DNA of 33,099 nt from Isoptericola variabilis (GCF_001750215.1 NZ_LWGM01000008.1:1-33099); one strand, 5' to 3'; positions 1 through 8,277 are shown, counted from the stretch's first letter. Made by a program: numbers and translations. Notes: generated by a model from the sequence alone, not told the origin.

Positions 1-2
1 CG

Positions 3-125
3 CCGGCCGAGGCCGTCGACGACGCGACGGCGGAGGGCAAGTCCGACGGCGCCCCGCGCCGTCGCCGCCGCACGCGGCGCCGCACCGGCGGTGGCGAGCA
101 GCAGGCCGCCCCGCAGGCCGACTGA
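3..125 (+). CDS. C-terminal tail of a basic protein (5' end outside window)
   Basis: Forty codons, with no start in the window, end at TGA 123-125. The visible tail is acidic/alanine-rich and then has a run of arginines and threonines, a Gly-Gly-Gly-Glu stretch and a Gln/Ala end. Such arginine-rich disordered tails are common on actinobacterial DEAD-box RNA helicases and RNase E/G, where they bind RNA. No catalytic domain is in view, so family assignment is a guess; a DEAD-box helicase is the first thing to test. The gene is followed after 17 bp by a strong hairpin terminator. Confidence 0.55.
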   Translation, partial: PAEAVDDATAEGKSDGAPRRRRRTRRRTGGGEQQAAPQAD

Positions 126-141
126 CCCCGGCCCGACACCG

Positions 142-189
142 CCGACGACGACGCCCCGCTCCCGACCAGGAGCGGGGCGTCGTCGTCGG
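142..189 (+). terminator. Strong intrinsic hairpin terminator
   Basis: Arms 142-162 and 169-189 are perfectly complementary (21 bp) around a 6-nt loop. The hairpin lies 17 bp after the stop of the upstream tail and before the next gene on the same strand. There is no clear U-tract, as is usual for high-GC actinobacterial terminators. Confidence 0.8.
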
Positions 190-240
190 TGCACCTCGCG
201 CCTCGGGGCCGGCGTCCGCGGCCCGCGCTAGCGTGATGGC

Positions 241-534
241 GTGCGCCTGACCTTCACCGCGCCGCTGTGGCGCTGGAGCTCGCGGAGCGACTCGTGGTGG
301 TTCGTCACCGTGCCGCCCGAGCAGTCCGACGAGCTCGCGGAGCTGCCGCTGCCGCCCCGCGGCTTCGGCTCCATCAAGGTGACCGCCACCCTCGGCGGCA
401 CCACCTGGTCGACGTCGGTGTTCCCGAGCGACGAGCAGCGCGGCTACGTGCTGCCGGTGAAGCGGGCGGTCCGCGTCGCGGAGGGCGTCACCGACGGCGG
501 CACGGTGACCGTCACGCTCGAGCCGGTGCGCTGA
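241..534 (+). CDS. DUF1905 domain protein
   Basis: This 97-aa protein starts with GTG. It carries the full DUF1905 (PF08922) pattern: an aromatic N-terminal strand with W..S, a WWFVTVP segment (about 19-25), the RGFGSIKV core (about 40-47), a GGT.W..SVFP block (52-62) and an LPVKRAVR helix near residues 71-78. The family is a small beta-barrel of unknown biochemical role, sometimes fused to YdeI/OmpD-associated domains; here it stands alone, with the normal single-domain length. It converges on marC across a GGGCC pentamer array. The family call is firm; no function is inferred. Confidence 0.9.
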   Translation: MRLTFTAPLWRWSSRSDSWWFVTVPPEQSDELAELPLPPRGFGSIKVTATLGGTTWSTSVFPSDEQRGYVLPVKRAVRVAEGVTDGGTVTVTLEPVR

Positions 535-553
535 GCCGGCGGGGTGCCGGGTC

Positions 554-598
554 GGGCCGGGCCGGGCCAGGCCAGGCCGGGCCGGGCCGGGTCAGGCC
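554..598. repeat. GGGCC/AGGCC pentamer tandem array (9 units)
   Basis: Nine consecutive 5-bp units of [GA]GG[CT]C run through the space between the DUF1905 gene and the convergent marC. They extend over the marC stop codon (592-594), so the last residues of MarC are encoded at its edge. Such arrays expand or contract by slippage. Confidence 0.8.
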
Positions 599-1227
599 GT
601 CCGGACGAACTCGGTGACGGCCGTGGCGATCATCTGCACGGCGATCGCCGCGAGCAGCAGGCCGGCGATGCGGGTCACGAGCGTGACGCCGGACTCGCGC
701 AGCACGCGCTGGATGACGCCGGCGAACCGCATCGCCAGCCAGGTGCACACGTGCACCAGCACGATCGCCAGCGCGATCGCCACCCAGTGCGCCACGATCG
801 ACTCGCCGGAGGCCACCCGCTGCTGGACGAACACCATGGTGGCGACGATGACGCCGGGCCCCGCCAGCAGCGGCGTGCCGAGCGGCACGAGCGCGACGTT
901 CACCGAGCCGCCCTTGGCGGGCTCCGGCTCCTCGGCCTTGCCGGTGAGCAGCTCGAGCGCCACCAGGAGCAGCAGCAGGCCGCCGGAGGCCTGCAGCGCG
1001 GGCAGCGAGATGCCCATGTAGTGCAGCAGCTGCTGGCCGAAGATCGCGAAGACGACGATCACGCCGAACGCCACGAGGATGGCCTGGCGGGCGGCGCGGG
1101 CGCGCTGCCGGGCGTCCATCCGCGAGGTGAGGGCGAGGAAGACCGGGATCGTGCCCGGGGGGTCCATGATGACGAACAGGGTCACGAAGACCTCGGTGAA
1201 CAGCGCGATGTCGATCAGGCTGCTCAC
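592..1227 (-). CDS. marC: MarC family integral membrane protein
   Basis: This 211-aa protein has six predicted membrane segments (about 5-30, 46-66, 75-95, 110-132, 143-166, 184-206). It shows the family hallmarks: the D-P-P-G-T-I-P motif after the first helix (22-28), a G-G-L-L-L-L stretch near 82-88 and the P-L-G-T-P-L-L-A-G-P-G segment (115-125), which pairs with the first motif across the membrane. MarC/UPF0056 proteins are inner-membrane proteins; the old multiple-antibiotic-resistance role of E. coli MarC was not upheld and the substrate is unknown. The GTG start overlaps the stop of the PHP gene by 4 bp, so the two are translationally coupled. Confidence 0.9.
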   Translation of the reverse strand: MSSLIDIALFTEVFVTLFVIMDPPGTIPVFLALTSRMDARQRARAARQAILVAFGVIVVFAIFGQQLLHYMGISLPALQASGGLLLLLVALELLTGKAEEPEPAKGGSVNVALVPLGTPLLAGPGVIVATMVFVQQRVASGESIVAHWVAIALAIVLVHVCTWLAMRFAGVIQRVLRESGVTLVTRIAGLLLAAIAVQMIATAVTEFVRTA

Positions 1228-2063
1228 GGGCGGATCACGTCCAACAGTCCTTGCTCCTCGATGACGGCCAGGGATTCGGGGGACGTCGTATTCTCGCCCA
1301 GCCGGTTGGGCTTGCCCGCACCGTGGTAGTCGCTCGACCCCGTGACCAGCAGCCCCAGGGCCCGGGCGAGGTCGCGCAGCCGGTCGCGCGTGGCGGCGTC
1401 GTGGTCGCGGTGGTCGACCTCCAGCCCGGCCAGGCCCGCGGCGGCCATCTCCTCGATCGTCTGCTCGGGCACGACCCGCCCGCGGGCGACGGCGCCCGGG
1501 TGCGCGAAGACGGGCACTCCCCCGGCGGCGCGGACGGCGCGGACGGTGGCCACGGCGTCGGGCGCGTGGTGCGGCACGTAGTAGCGGGTGCCGGCCTGCA
1601 GCACCGTCGCGAACGCCGCGTCGCGCGAGGGGACGACGCCCGCGGTCACGAGCGCGTCGGCGATGTGCGGGCGGCCGATCGTCGCGTCGGGCCCGGTGTG
1701 CGCCAGCACGTCCGCCCAGGTGATCGGGAAGTCCTCGGCGAGCAGGTCGACCATGCGCCGCGCCCGGGTCAGGCGCGACGAGCGGGTCACGTCCATCTCG
1801 GCCACGAGGTCGGGGTGCGTGGGGTCCTGCAGGTAGCTGAGCAGGTGCACGCTGACGCCGTCGGCGCGCGTGGAGATCTCGGTGCCCCGCACGAGCGCCA
1901 CCCCGTGCCGCTGGGCCGCCTCGGCGGCCTCCGTCCAGCCGGCCGTGGTGTCGTGGTCGGTGAGCGCGACGACGGAGAGGCCCGCCGCGGCGGCGTCGGC
2001 CACCACCCGCGCCGGCGCATCGGTTCCGTCGGACGCCGACGAGTGGGTGTGCAGGTCGATCAC
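1224..2063 (-). CDS. PHP-domain phosphoesterase (3',5'-nucleoside bisphosphate phosphatase type)
   Basis: This 279-aa protein begins at GTG 2063, because the PHP domain starts at once with V-I-D-L-H-T-H; the longer upstream reading frame has no PHP homology. Metal-ligand motifs are all present: HTH (5-7), TDHD (35-38), G-T-E (60-62), FAHPG (186-190) and GSSDYHG (242-248). Size and motif order match the TrpH/YciV/RNase AM group, which hydrolyses the 3'-phosphate of nucleoside 3',5'-bisphosphates and trims RNA 5' ends, rather than DNA polymerase PHP domains. It is the first gene of a two-gene unit with marC (4-bp GTGA overlap). Substrate is inferred from family. Confidence 0.88.
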   Translation of the reverse strand: MIDLHTHSSASDGTDAPARVVADAAAAGLSVVALTDHDTTAGWTEAAEAAQRHGVALVRGTEISTRADGVSVHLLSYLQDPTHPDLVAEMDVTRSSRLTRARRMVDLLAEDFPITWADVLAHTGPDATIGRPHIADALVTAGVVPSRDAAFATVLQAGTRYYVPHHAPDAVATVRAVRAAGGVPVFAHPGAVARGRVVPEQTIEEMAAAGLAGLEVDHRDHDAATRDRLRDLARALGLLVTGSSDYHGAGKPNRLGENTTSPESLAVIEEQGLLDVIRP

Positions 2064-2172
2064 CCGGACAGTGTAGGGAGTGAAGGGCGCCCGACCTGCG
2101 GTCACAGAGGCTTCACCGCATCCGACCCCGGGCCCCGTCGCGTGCCCCCGGTGGCCGCGCGACGATCTCAGG

Positions 2173-3009
2173 ATGAACGACCTGCGGCTCACCTCGTCGG
2201 GCGACGCCCCGGCATCCCGGCGGGGCGGGACGCCCGCCGTCGTCTTCGTGCACGGCATGCGCACCTCGTCGCACATCTGGGACGCCCAGCTCGACCACGT
2301 ACGCGCCCGAGGCCACGACGCCCTCGCGGTGGACCTGCCCGCGCACGGGGCGCTGCGCGACGAGCGGTTCAGCATGCGCCGGGCCTACGACGTGCTCGAC
2401 GAGGCGGTCGCGTCGTTCGGGACCCACCGGCGCGTGGCGATCGTCGGCCTGAGCCTGGGCGGGTACACGACGCTGGCGTGGACGGCGCGCCGCTCCGCGC
2501 GCGGCCAGACCGCCGACATCGCCGGGGTGGTCGCCGTCGGCTGCTCGTCCGACCCCAAGGGCAAGCCGGTCGCGCTGTACCGCACGCTCGCGGACGCCGC
2601 CGTCACGGGGTCGCAGGCGGCCCGACGGCGGTCGTCGGCCGCGGCGACGTGGTGGCGCTCGGCGGTGCTGGGCGGGCGCTCCCGGCCGGGTGGCGCGGAC
2701 GTGCAGGCGCTGATCGGCGGGGCGGACGACGTCGGGCCGTTCCGGCCCGGCTGGCAGGTGGTCACCGACTCCCTGTCGCACCTGGCGGGCCGCTCGTCCG
2801 TGGCGAACCTGCGCGCCACCCGCGTGCCCGTGTGGCTGGTCAACGGGTCGCGCGACCGGCTGCGCCTCGAGGAGCAGCGCCACCTGCAGGCCGCCTACCG
2901 CGGGGCCCTCGTCGTCGTGCCGGGGGCCGGGCACGACGTCAACACCGACGCGCCCGAGGCGTTCAACCGGGTGCTGGACCGCGCGCTGCGCACGTTCGAG
3001 CAGCCCTGA
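2173..3009 (+). CDS. Alpha/beta hydrolase
   Basis: This 278-aa cytoplasmic protein has an alpha/beta-hydrolase fold. The oxyanion strand FVHGMRTSS is at about 25-33, the nucleophile elbow G-L-S-L-G-G at 92-97 (Ser94), the likely acid Asp228 in NGSRDR, and the catalytic His254 in GAGHDV. The ATG at 2173 is preferred over an in-frame ATG 93 bp upstream because the fold starts shortly after it; the Shine-Dalgarno is weak at both. The cap region (about 130-200) is alanine/arginine-rich and gives no substrate clue, so esterase, lactonase or haloperoxidase-like activity are all open. It diverges from the PHP gene (about 110 bp between starts). Confidence 0.85.
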   Translation: MNDLRLTSSGDAPASRRGGTPAVVFVHGMRTSSHIWDAQLDHVRARGHDALAVDLPAHGALRDERFSMRRAYDVLDEAVASFGTHRRVAIVGLSLGGYTTLAWTARRSARGQTADIAGVVAVGCSSDPKGKPVALYRTLADAAVTGSQAARRRSSAAATWWRSAVLGGRSRPGGADVQALIGGADDVGPFRPGWQVVTDSLSHLAGRSSVANLRATRVPVWLVNGSRDRLRLEEQRHLQAAYRGALVVVPGAGHDVNTDAPEAFNRVLDRALRTFEQP

Positions 3010-3072
3010 CCCCTGCCGCGCCGGCGCGGCACACCCGCCGGGCCCTTGCCCCGCGGTGGGAGACTGGACGCC

Positions 3073-4740
3073 ATGAGCGACGCCGAGACCACGCCCACGT
3101 CCGAGCTGCCCACGTCCGAGCTCCCCACGTCCGAGACGCCCGCCCCCGCGGACCAGCCCGCCGGTGAGGCCGAGTCGCTGGCGCAGCGGGGCGACAACCG
3201 CTCCCACCGACCGAGCTCGAAGGCGTTCGTCGAGTTCATCACCTCCGGCTGGGCGCCCCGCGCCGACCTCGGCATCGAGCCCTCCCGCGCGGTCCCGTTC
3301 ACCGCGGCCCGCCGCGCCCGGCTCGCGGCGCAGTTCCCCGGGGCCCGCCTGGTGATCCCCGCCGGCACGCTCAAGACCCGCTCGAACGACACCGACTACC
3401 GGTTCCGCCCGCACTCGGCGTTCGCGCACCTCACCGGCCTCGGCACCGACCAGGAGCCGGACGCCGTGCTCGTGCTGCACCCGGTCGAGCCGGGCACCGG
3501 TGACCCGGGCGCCGACGGCACGCGCGGCGACCACCACGCCGTCCTCTACGTGCGCCCGCTCGCGGCGCGCGACACCGAGGAGTTCTACGCCGACTCGCGC
3601 TACGGCGAGTTCTGGGTCGGCGCCCGCCCGACGCTCGAGGACGTCACCACGCTCACCGGCATCGAGGCGCGGCACGTCGACGAGCTGCGCGACGGCCTGG
3701 CCAAGGACGTGGGCGCCGGCGTGACGCTGCTCGTGGTGCTCGGCGCCGACGAGGGCGTCGAGACGCTGGTCGAGGCGCTCCGCGCCGAGGCCGGCGTCGA
3801 CACCGTCGACGCCGAGGCCGCCGACGTGCGCGCCGCCACCGGCGAGGCCGCGGCCGCGCCGGAGCTGTCGGACGCCAAGCTCGTCGAGGCCGCCAGCGAG
3901 CTGCGGCTCGTCAAGGACGAGCTCGAGGTCGAGCACATGCGCGAGGCCGTGGCCCGCACGATCGAGGGCTTCGAGGCGGTCGTGCGGAACCTGCCGCGCG
4001 CCGTCGCGCACCGCCGCGGCGAGCGCGTCATCGAGACCACCTTCGACGGCCACGCCCGCCTCGAGGGCAACACCGTCGGCTACGAGACGATCGCCGCCGC
4101 CGGCGAGCACGCCACCACGCTGCACTGGATCACCAACGACGGCGTCGTGCGCGAGGGCGAGCTGGTGCTGGTGGACGCCGGCGTCGAGGTCGACGCCCTG
4201 TACACCGCCGACGTCACGCGCACGCTGCCGGTGACCGGGACGTTCACCGAGACCCAGCGCCGCATCTACACCGCGGTGCTCGACGCCGCCGACGCGGCGT
4301 TCGCCGTCGCCGTGCCGGGCAACCGCTTCCGCGACGTGCACGCCGCGGCGATGGAGGTCATCGCGGCGCGCCTCGAGGAGTGGGGCCTGCTGCCCGACGG
4401 CGTCACGGCCGAGGTGGCGCTGACCCCGGAGGGCCAGCAGCACCGCCGGTGGATGGTGCACGGCACCTCCCACCACCTGGGCCTCGACGTCCACGACTGC
4501 GCCCAGGCCCGCCGGGAGATGTACCAGGACGCCGTGATCAAGCCGGGCATGGTGTTCACCATCGAGCCGGGCCTGTACTTCAAGTCCGACGACCTGGCCG
4601 TGCCCGAGGAGTACCGCGGCATCGGCGTGCGCATCGAGGACGACGTGCTGGTCACCGCCGACGGCAACGAGAACCTCTCCGCGGCGCTGCCCCGCCGCCC
4701 CGAGGACGTCGAGGCCTGGATGGCGCGCCTGCTGGGCTGA
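3073..4740 (+). CDS. pepP: Xaa-Pro aminopeptidase (aminopeptidase P, M24B)
   Basis: This 555-aa protein is an M24 'pita-bread' metallopeptidase that removes N-terminal residues before proline. It has an N-terminal AMP_N domain (about 70-230) and a catalytic domain (about 280-540). Dinuclear metal ligands are visible: Asp368 in LVDAG, Asp380 in TADVTR, His467 in [13 protein letters not shown], Glu498 in IEPG and Glu522 in GVRIEDD. The start is the ATG of MSDAE. Residues 9-23 are three copies of a 5-residue unit ([P/T]TSEL-like) encoded by three near-identical 15-bp repeats, in a disordered extension longer than in E. coli PepP. A bidirectional hairpin lies downstream. Confidence 0.93.
   Translation: MSDAETTPTSELPTSELPTSETPAPADQPAGEAESLAQRGDNRSHRPSSKAFVEFITSGWAPRADLGIEPSRAVPFTAARRARLAAQFPGARLVIPAGTLKTRSNDTDYRFRPHSAFAHLTGLGTDQEPDAVLVLHPVEPGTGDPGADGTRGDHHAVLYVRPLAARDTEEFYADSRYGEFWVGARPTLEDVTTLTGIEARHVDELRDGLAKDVGAGVTLLVVLGADEGVETLVEALRAEAGVDTVDAEAADVRAATGEAAAAPELSDAKLVEAASELRLVKDELEVEHMREAVARTIEGFEAVVRNLPRAVAHRRGERVIETTFDGHARLEGNTVGYETIAAAGEHATTLHWITNDGVVREGELVLVDAGVEVDALYTADVTRTLPVTGTFTETQRRIYTAVLDAADAAFAVAVPGNRFRDVHAAAMEVIAARLEEWGLLPDGVTAEVALTPEGQQHRRWMVHGTSHHLGLDVHDCAQARREMYQDAVIKPGMVFTIEPGLYFKSDDLAVPEEYRGIGVRIEDDVLVTADGNENLSAALPRRPEDVEAWMARLLG
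3096..3140 (+). repeat. 15-bp in-frame tandem repeat (3 units) in pepP N-terminus
   Basis: Three copies of CCCACGTCCGAG plus 3 variable bases encode P-T-S-E-x repeats in the flexible N-terminal extension of the aminopeptidase. Confidence 0.75.
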
Positions 4741-4772
4741 GCCCGGCGGCGCCCTGCGCCCGCAGCACGAGA

Positions 4773-4832
4773 ACGGCGGCCCGTCGCGGGCTTCGGCACC
4801 TCAGGGTCCCGAAGCCCGCGGCGGGCCGCCGT
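4773..4832. terminator. Bidirectional hairpin terminator after pepP
   Basis: Arms 4773-4796 and 4809-4832 pair over 24 bp with one G-U pair and a 12-nt loop. It sits 32 bp after the pepP stop and 46 bp past the end of the convergent crtB reading frame, so it can serve both strands. Confidence 0.78.
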
Positions 4833-4877
4833 CCTGGTCAGGGGCGGGCCGGTGCGGCCGGCGTGCGCCCGCGGACC

Positions 4878-5747
4878 TCAGTCGCGGGGGCGCGGGTCGT
4901 CGTCGACCGGCGGGCGCGGCGCGAGCCGCTGCAGCACCTCGTGGGCACGGCGCCGTTCCGCCACCTCGAGCTCGCCGTCGGGCCGGGGGTCTTCGTGCCG
5001 CGGCCCGAGACGGAGCAGGTCGCGCAGGTCGCGATCGACGAGGCCCGCCGCCTCGCCGCGGCGCGCGACGGCGAGGTCGTCGTCGATGTCGTCGAGGACG
5101 TCGTCGCGGTCGGCGTCGGTGAGCGCCGAGCAGTCGACGCCGGGCAGGTAGGACCGGCCGCGCATCCCGTGGTCCTCGGCGACGTCGCGCAGGAAGTTGA
5201 GCTTCTGGAACGCCGCGCCGAGCCGGGCGGCGGCCGGCGCCAGCCGCTCGTAGGCGGCGTCGTCGCCGTCGACGAAGACGCGCAGGCACATGAGGCCCAC
5301 CACCTCCGCCGACCCGTGCACGTAGTCCCGGTAGCTCTCCGCGTCGTGCGTCGTCACGCTGAGGTCGGCGCGCATGGACCGGAAGAACGGCTCGACGAGC
5401 GAGCGGTCGATCCCGGACCGGCGAGCCGTGACGGCGAACGCGTGCACCACGAGGTTGGCGCTGCGGCCGGTGCGCAGGGCGGCGTACGTCTCGGCCTCGA
5501 GGGCGTCGAGCGCCGCGCCCCGGTCGCCGTCGGCCCACCCGCCGTCCGGCTCGTCGACGATCTCGTCGGCCACGCGCACCAGGGCGTAGACGTTGCGCAC
5601 GTGCGTGCGCACGGGCTCGGCGAGCAGGCGGCACGCCCAGCCGAACGACGTCGAGTACCCGCGGATGACGGCCGCGGCGCTGGCGCTGGCCACGCGGTCG
5701 TACGTCGTCGCGGCCGGGCGCCCCGCGCGCGGGGCGACGAGCGTCAT
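4878..5747 (-). CDS. crtB: Phytoene synthase with replaced C-terminus (probably defective)
   Basis: This 289-aa reading frame is a squalene/phytoene synthase for residues 1 to about 229. The Y-S-T-S-F substrate motif is near 31-35, the first aspartate-rich motif D-E-I-V-D at 61-65 and the second D-V-A-E-D at 188-192 in NFLRDVAED. The enzyme joins two GGPP molecules to phytoene. After D-D-D-L-A-V-A-R (222-229) family resemblance stops. The last 60 residues are the antisense reading of a prmC fragment (4902-5087), so the usual final helices (roughly 70 residues in the family) are missing. Active-site aspartates remain but folding is doubtful. The ATG overlaps the idsA stop by 4 bp. Confidence 0.85.
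   Translation of the reverse strand: MTLVAPRAGRPAATTYDRVASASAAAVIRGYSTSFGWACRLLAEPVRTHVRNVYALVRVADEIVDEPDGGWADGDRGAALDALEAETYAALRTGRSANLVVHAFAVTARRSGIDRSLVEPFFRSMRADLSVTTHDAESYRDYVHGSAEVVGLMCLRVFVDGDDAAYERLAPAAARLGAAFQKLNFLRDVAEDHGMRGRSYLPGVDCSALTDADRDDVLDDIDDDLAVARRGEAAGLVDRDLRDLLRLGPRHEDPRPDGELEVAERRRAHEVLQRLAPRPPVDDDPRPRD
4902..5087 (+). pseudogene. prmC: Internal fragment of prmC (release factor glutamine methyltransferase), antisense to crtB 3' end
   Basis: Read on the plus strand, these 62 codons encode the linker between the N-terminal helical domain and the SAM domain of PrmC/Hem[17 protein letters not shown], and the diagnostic [10 protein letters not shown] (E. coli equivalent IPRPDTE, near residues 86-92). 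After a helix it ends at G-E-V-V-V-D, exactly where D-L-G-T-G-T-G should follow but does not. No PrmC sequence is seen before about 4902 or after about 5087, and there is no start. Almost every third base is G or C and there is no stop, so the piece looks intact and recently moved. The last ~27 bp (5061-5087) read acceptably both as PrmC and as antisense CrtB, suggesting a microhomology junction. Confidence 0.82.
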
Positions 5748-6814
5748 GCGGCCCGCCTCGTGTCGGCCGCCACGGTGTCGGCCCACTCCGCGAGGACCGG
5801 GGCCACCGGCAGGTGCGCCACGGCCTCGCGCCCCTCGCGCACCAGGTCGGCGACGAGGTCCTCGACGTACTGGCGCGCCCCGCACGTGACCAGGACGTCG
5901 CGCACGTGCTGCACCGCGCCGTCGCCGACGGTCGGGTCGCCCATCAGGGGCGCGATCTCGGGCCAGGCGGGCGTGGAGCGCGCGTAGGCCACGAGCGGGG
6001 TCCACTTGCCCCCGCGCAGGTCGGACGCGGGGTCCTTGCCCGTGCCGCCGTGGTCCGCGTAGAGCTCGTCGAGGTCGTCGCGCAGCTGGTAGGCCAGCCC
6101 GACGTGCGCGCCGTACCGGGCCAGCGCGTCCACCACGCCCTCCGGCGCCTCCGCCAGGATCGCGGCGAGCTCGAGCGGCAGCTGGAACGAGTAGACCGCC
6201 GTCTTGTGCTCGGCCGTGCGCAGCGACTCGGCGACGTCGTGCCGCCCGCCGAGGGCGAGCCGGGCGTCGGTCAGCTCGCCGGCCACGGTGACGCACAGCG
6301 CGCGGTCCAGCGTCTCCAGCAGCCGGTAGACGACGGCGGGCTCGGCACCGCACAGGGCCACGGTCCGCACCGCGCCCGCGAGGGCCAGGTCCCCGACGAG
6401 GATCCCCGCGGCGTCGCCGTACCGCGCCGCGCGGCGGGGGTCGGCGCCGCCGGCCCGGGCCCGGGCGGCGAACGTGGCGGCCACGTTCGGCCGGCCGCGC
6501 CGGAGGGTGTCGCCGTCGACGACGTCGTCGTGCGTGATCAGCGCCGTGTGCAGCAGCTCGACGCCGGCCCCGACCTCCGCCGCGATCTCCGGCTCCGTGC
6601 CGCCGAGCGCCTCGTAGACGGTCGTCAGCAGGTGGGGGCGCACGCGCTTGCCGCCGGCGGCGGCGTCGTCGAGCGCGTCCCAGAGCGCCTCGTGGTCCGC
6701 GGTCCCGTCGGGCGTGCGCCCCGTCGCGAGCGCGCGCGCCAGGGCCTCCTCCGACTGCTCCTCGGCCACGGGCGTCACGGGCGTCCCCGGCGTCCCGGGC
6801 GTCACGTCCGTCAT
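5744..6814 (-). CDS. idsA: Polyprenyl (geranylgeranyl) diphosphate synthase
   Basis: This 356-aa trans-isoprenyl diphosphate synthase condenses IPP with allylic diphosphates to give GGPP/FPP. It shows G-G-K-R-V-R-P (54-60), the first aspartate-rich motif D-D-V-V-D (96-100), G-R-P-N (107-110), the K-T-A-V-Y-S-F block (204-210) and the second D-D-L-D-E motif (246-250) followed by G-K-D-P-A-S-D. The start at 6814 (MTDVTPG) is chosen because it overlaps the idi stop by 4 bp; a further ATG 27 bp upstream lies inside idi. Residues 5-15 are a short TPG/TPV repeat. It is the middle gene of idi-idsA-crtB and supplies the CrtB substrate. Confidence 0.92.
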   Translation of the reverse strand: MTDVTPGTPGTPVTPVAEEQSEEALARALATGRTPDGTADHEALWDALDDAAAGGKRVRPHLLTTVYEALGGTEPEIAAEVGAGVELLHTALITHDDVVDGDTLRRGRPNVAATFAARARAGGADPRRAARYGDAAGILVGDLALAGAVRTVALCGAEPAVVYRLLETLDRALCVTVAGELTDARLALGGRHDVAESLRTAEHKTAVYSFQLPLELAAILAEAPEGVVDALARYGAHVGLAYQLRDDLDELYADHGGTGKDPASDLRGGKWTPLVAYARSTPAWPEIAPLMGDPTVGDGAVQHVRDVLVTCGARQYVEDLVADLVREGREAVAHLPVAPVLAEWADTVAADTRRAA

Positions 6815-7410
6815 CGTGTCCTCGTCCCTGCGAAGGGCCACGCCGGACCGGCTCCGCCGCTGCTCTCGTCCTCATGGCCGAGCCCCACGAGCTCGGCCAC
6901 CTGCTCGACCATCCACGGGCTGAGCGCCCAGGGGGCGACCGCGACCGCGCGCACGAGGTCGGTGGCCTCCACCCAGCGGTGGTCCATGAGCTCGTCCGGG
7001 TTCGGCCGGACCTCGCCGTCGAGCCGGGCCGCGAACACCGGGCACAGCTCGTTCTCCACGACGCCGCCCGGGTCGACGGCGCGGTAGCGGAACCGGGGCA
7101 GCAGGCACGTCAGCCCGGTGACGCGCGTGCCCAGCTCGTGCTCGGCGTACCGGTGCACGGCGTCCTCGACCGCCTCGCCCGGCCGCGGGTGCCCGCAGAA
7201 GGAGTTGGTCCACACCCCGGGCCAGGTCCGCTTGGCCAGCGCCCGGCGGGTCACCAGGACGCGGCCGCGGTCGTCGTGCAGGTAGCACGAGAAGGCCAGG
7301 TGGAGCGGGGTGTCCGTGTCGTGCACGGTGGCGCGCGGCGCGGTCCCGACTGGGGCTCCCCCGTCGGAGAGCAGGACGACGGCGTCGGTGCTGTCAGCGG
7401 TCTGCGTCAC
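6811..7410 (-). CDS. idi: Isopentenyl-diphosphate delta-isomerase, type I
   Basis: This 199-aa Nudix-fold enzyme interconverts IPP and DMAPP. Its signature is complete: W-P-G-V-W-T-N-S-F-C-G-H-P (63-75, catalytic Cys72) with metal histidines nearby, and the E-N-E-L-C-P-V-F segment (119-126) carrying the second catalytic glutamate. The start is GTG 7410, preceded 9 nt upstream by GAGGAG; the longer frame to 7470 lacks both homology and a Shine-Dalgarno. It leads the carotenoid operon with 4-bp overlap to idsA. The last ~20 residues are a Gly/Ser/Pro-rich tail. Confidence 0.92.
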   Translation of the reverse strand: MTQTADSTDAVVLLSDGGAPVGTAPRATVHDTDTPLHLAFSCYLHDDRGRVLVTRRALAKRTWPGVWTNSFCGHPRPGEAVEDAVHRYAEHELGTRVTGLTCLLPRFRYRAVDPGGVVENELCPVFAARLDGEVRPNPDELMDHRWVEATDLVRAVAVAPWALSPWMVEQVAELVGLGHEDESSGGAGPAWPFAGTRTR

Positions 7411-7506
7411 TGCGAAGTACTCCTCGGGCCGGGCTCGTTCAAGCCTCTCCCGCCACGCCCCGTCCCGCACCTCGACAGGACTTGCCCGCGCGGACGCCTC
7501 CGCTGG

Positions 7507-8181
7507 TCAGCCCCGCGCCAGCCCGGCCGCGCCGGCCGCGGTGGCGAGGTCGGCGACGAGGGCCTCGAACGCCTCGTCCCAGCCGCCCTTCCCGCGCAGG
7601 CGCAGCAGCGCCGAGGGGTGCGTGGTGACCACGACGGCGGCCGGCCCGGCGCCCAGGTCCGTGCCGTCGTCGAGCACCTGCCCGCGCACCTTCGTCACCT
7701 GGACCGCCCTGCCGAGCACCGCGCGGGCCGCGGTGGCGCCGAGCGCCACGACGACGCGCGGGCGCACCACCGCGAGCTCGGCCTGCAGCCAGGGCAGGCA
7801 CGCGCGCACGTGCGCGACGTCGGGCGTCTTGTGGATGCGCCGCCTGCCGCGCTCCTCGAAGCGGAAGTGCTTGACGGCGTTGGTGACGTAGACGGCGTCG
7901 GGCTCGACCCCGGCGGCGGCCAGGGCGTCGTGCAGCACCCGGCCGGCGGGGCCGACGAACGGCTCGCCCTCCTGGTCCTCCTTGTCGCCGGGCTGCTCAC
8001 CGACGAGCACCAGCGGCGCGTCGGCGGGGCCGTCGGAGAACACCACCTGCGTGGCGGGCGCCCACAGCTCGCAGCCGCGGCACGCGTGCGCCGCCCCGGC
8101 CAGGGCGGGCACGTCGGCGTGCTCCGGCACCCACTCCTGCGCGCCGGGCCGCTCGGGTGCCGGGGTCCTCGTCGTCGTCAC
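7507..8181 (-). CDS. udgX: UdgX-type uracil-DNA glycosylase (covalent, Fe-S)
   Basis: This 224-aa member of the UDG superfamily has motif A G-E-Q-P-G-D (61-66), the following E-P-F-V-G-P-A-G-R (73-81), and the H-P-S-A-L-L-R motif (188-194). Between them lies R-R-R-I-H (113-117), matching the KRRIH loop that defines UdgX. In the Mycobacterium smegmatis enzyme the loop histidine (here His117) forms a lasting covalent bond to the abasic site after removing uracil. Cys34, Cys37 and Cys128 fit the iron-sulphur site of family-4 relatives; His105 stands where those enzymes often have another cysteine. Start GTG 8181 has AGGAGG 6 nt upstream. It is apparently monocistronic, divergent from def. Confidence 0.88.
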   Translation of the reverse strand: MTTTRTPAPERPGAQEWVPEHADVPALAGAAHACRGCELWAPATQVVFSDGPADAPLVLVGEQPGDKEDQEGEPFVGPAGRVLHDALAAAGVEPDAVYVTNAVKHFRFEERGRRRIHKTPDVAHVRACLPWLQAELAVVRPRVVVALGATAARAVLGRAVQVTKVRGQVLDDGTDLGAGPAAVVVTTHPSALLRLRGKGGWDEAFEALVADLATAAGAAGLARG

Positions 8182-8277
8182 GCCGCCTCCTGAGGGTCTC
8201 GCCGGGTCCGCGCACGCGCGCCGTCGGGCCCAGCCCACCAGGGAGCCGGCCCGTTCGCCGCCGGTAGGCTCGGCCGC

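Noticed and set aside
4380-4901. Leftward in-frame continuation of the prmC fragment
   Set aside because: The frame stays open through pepP and the hairpin, but codons before about 4902 show no PrmC resemblance.
7414-7442. Minus-strand TTGAAC-N17-TACTTC as the idi promoter
   Set aside because: Spacing is ideal, but transcription would begin inside the start codon, while the GAGGAG between the hexamers is a good ribosome site for that GTG.
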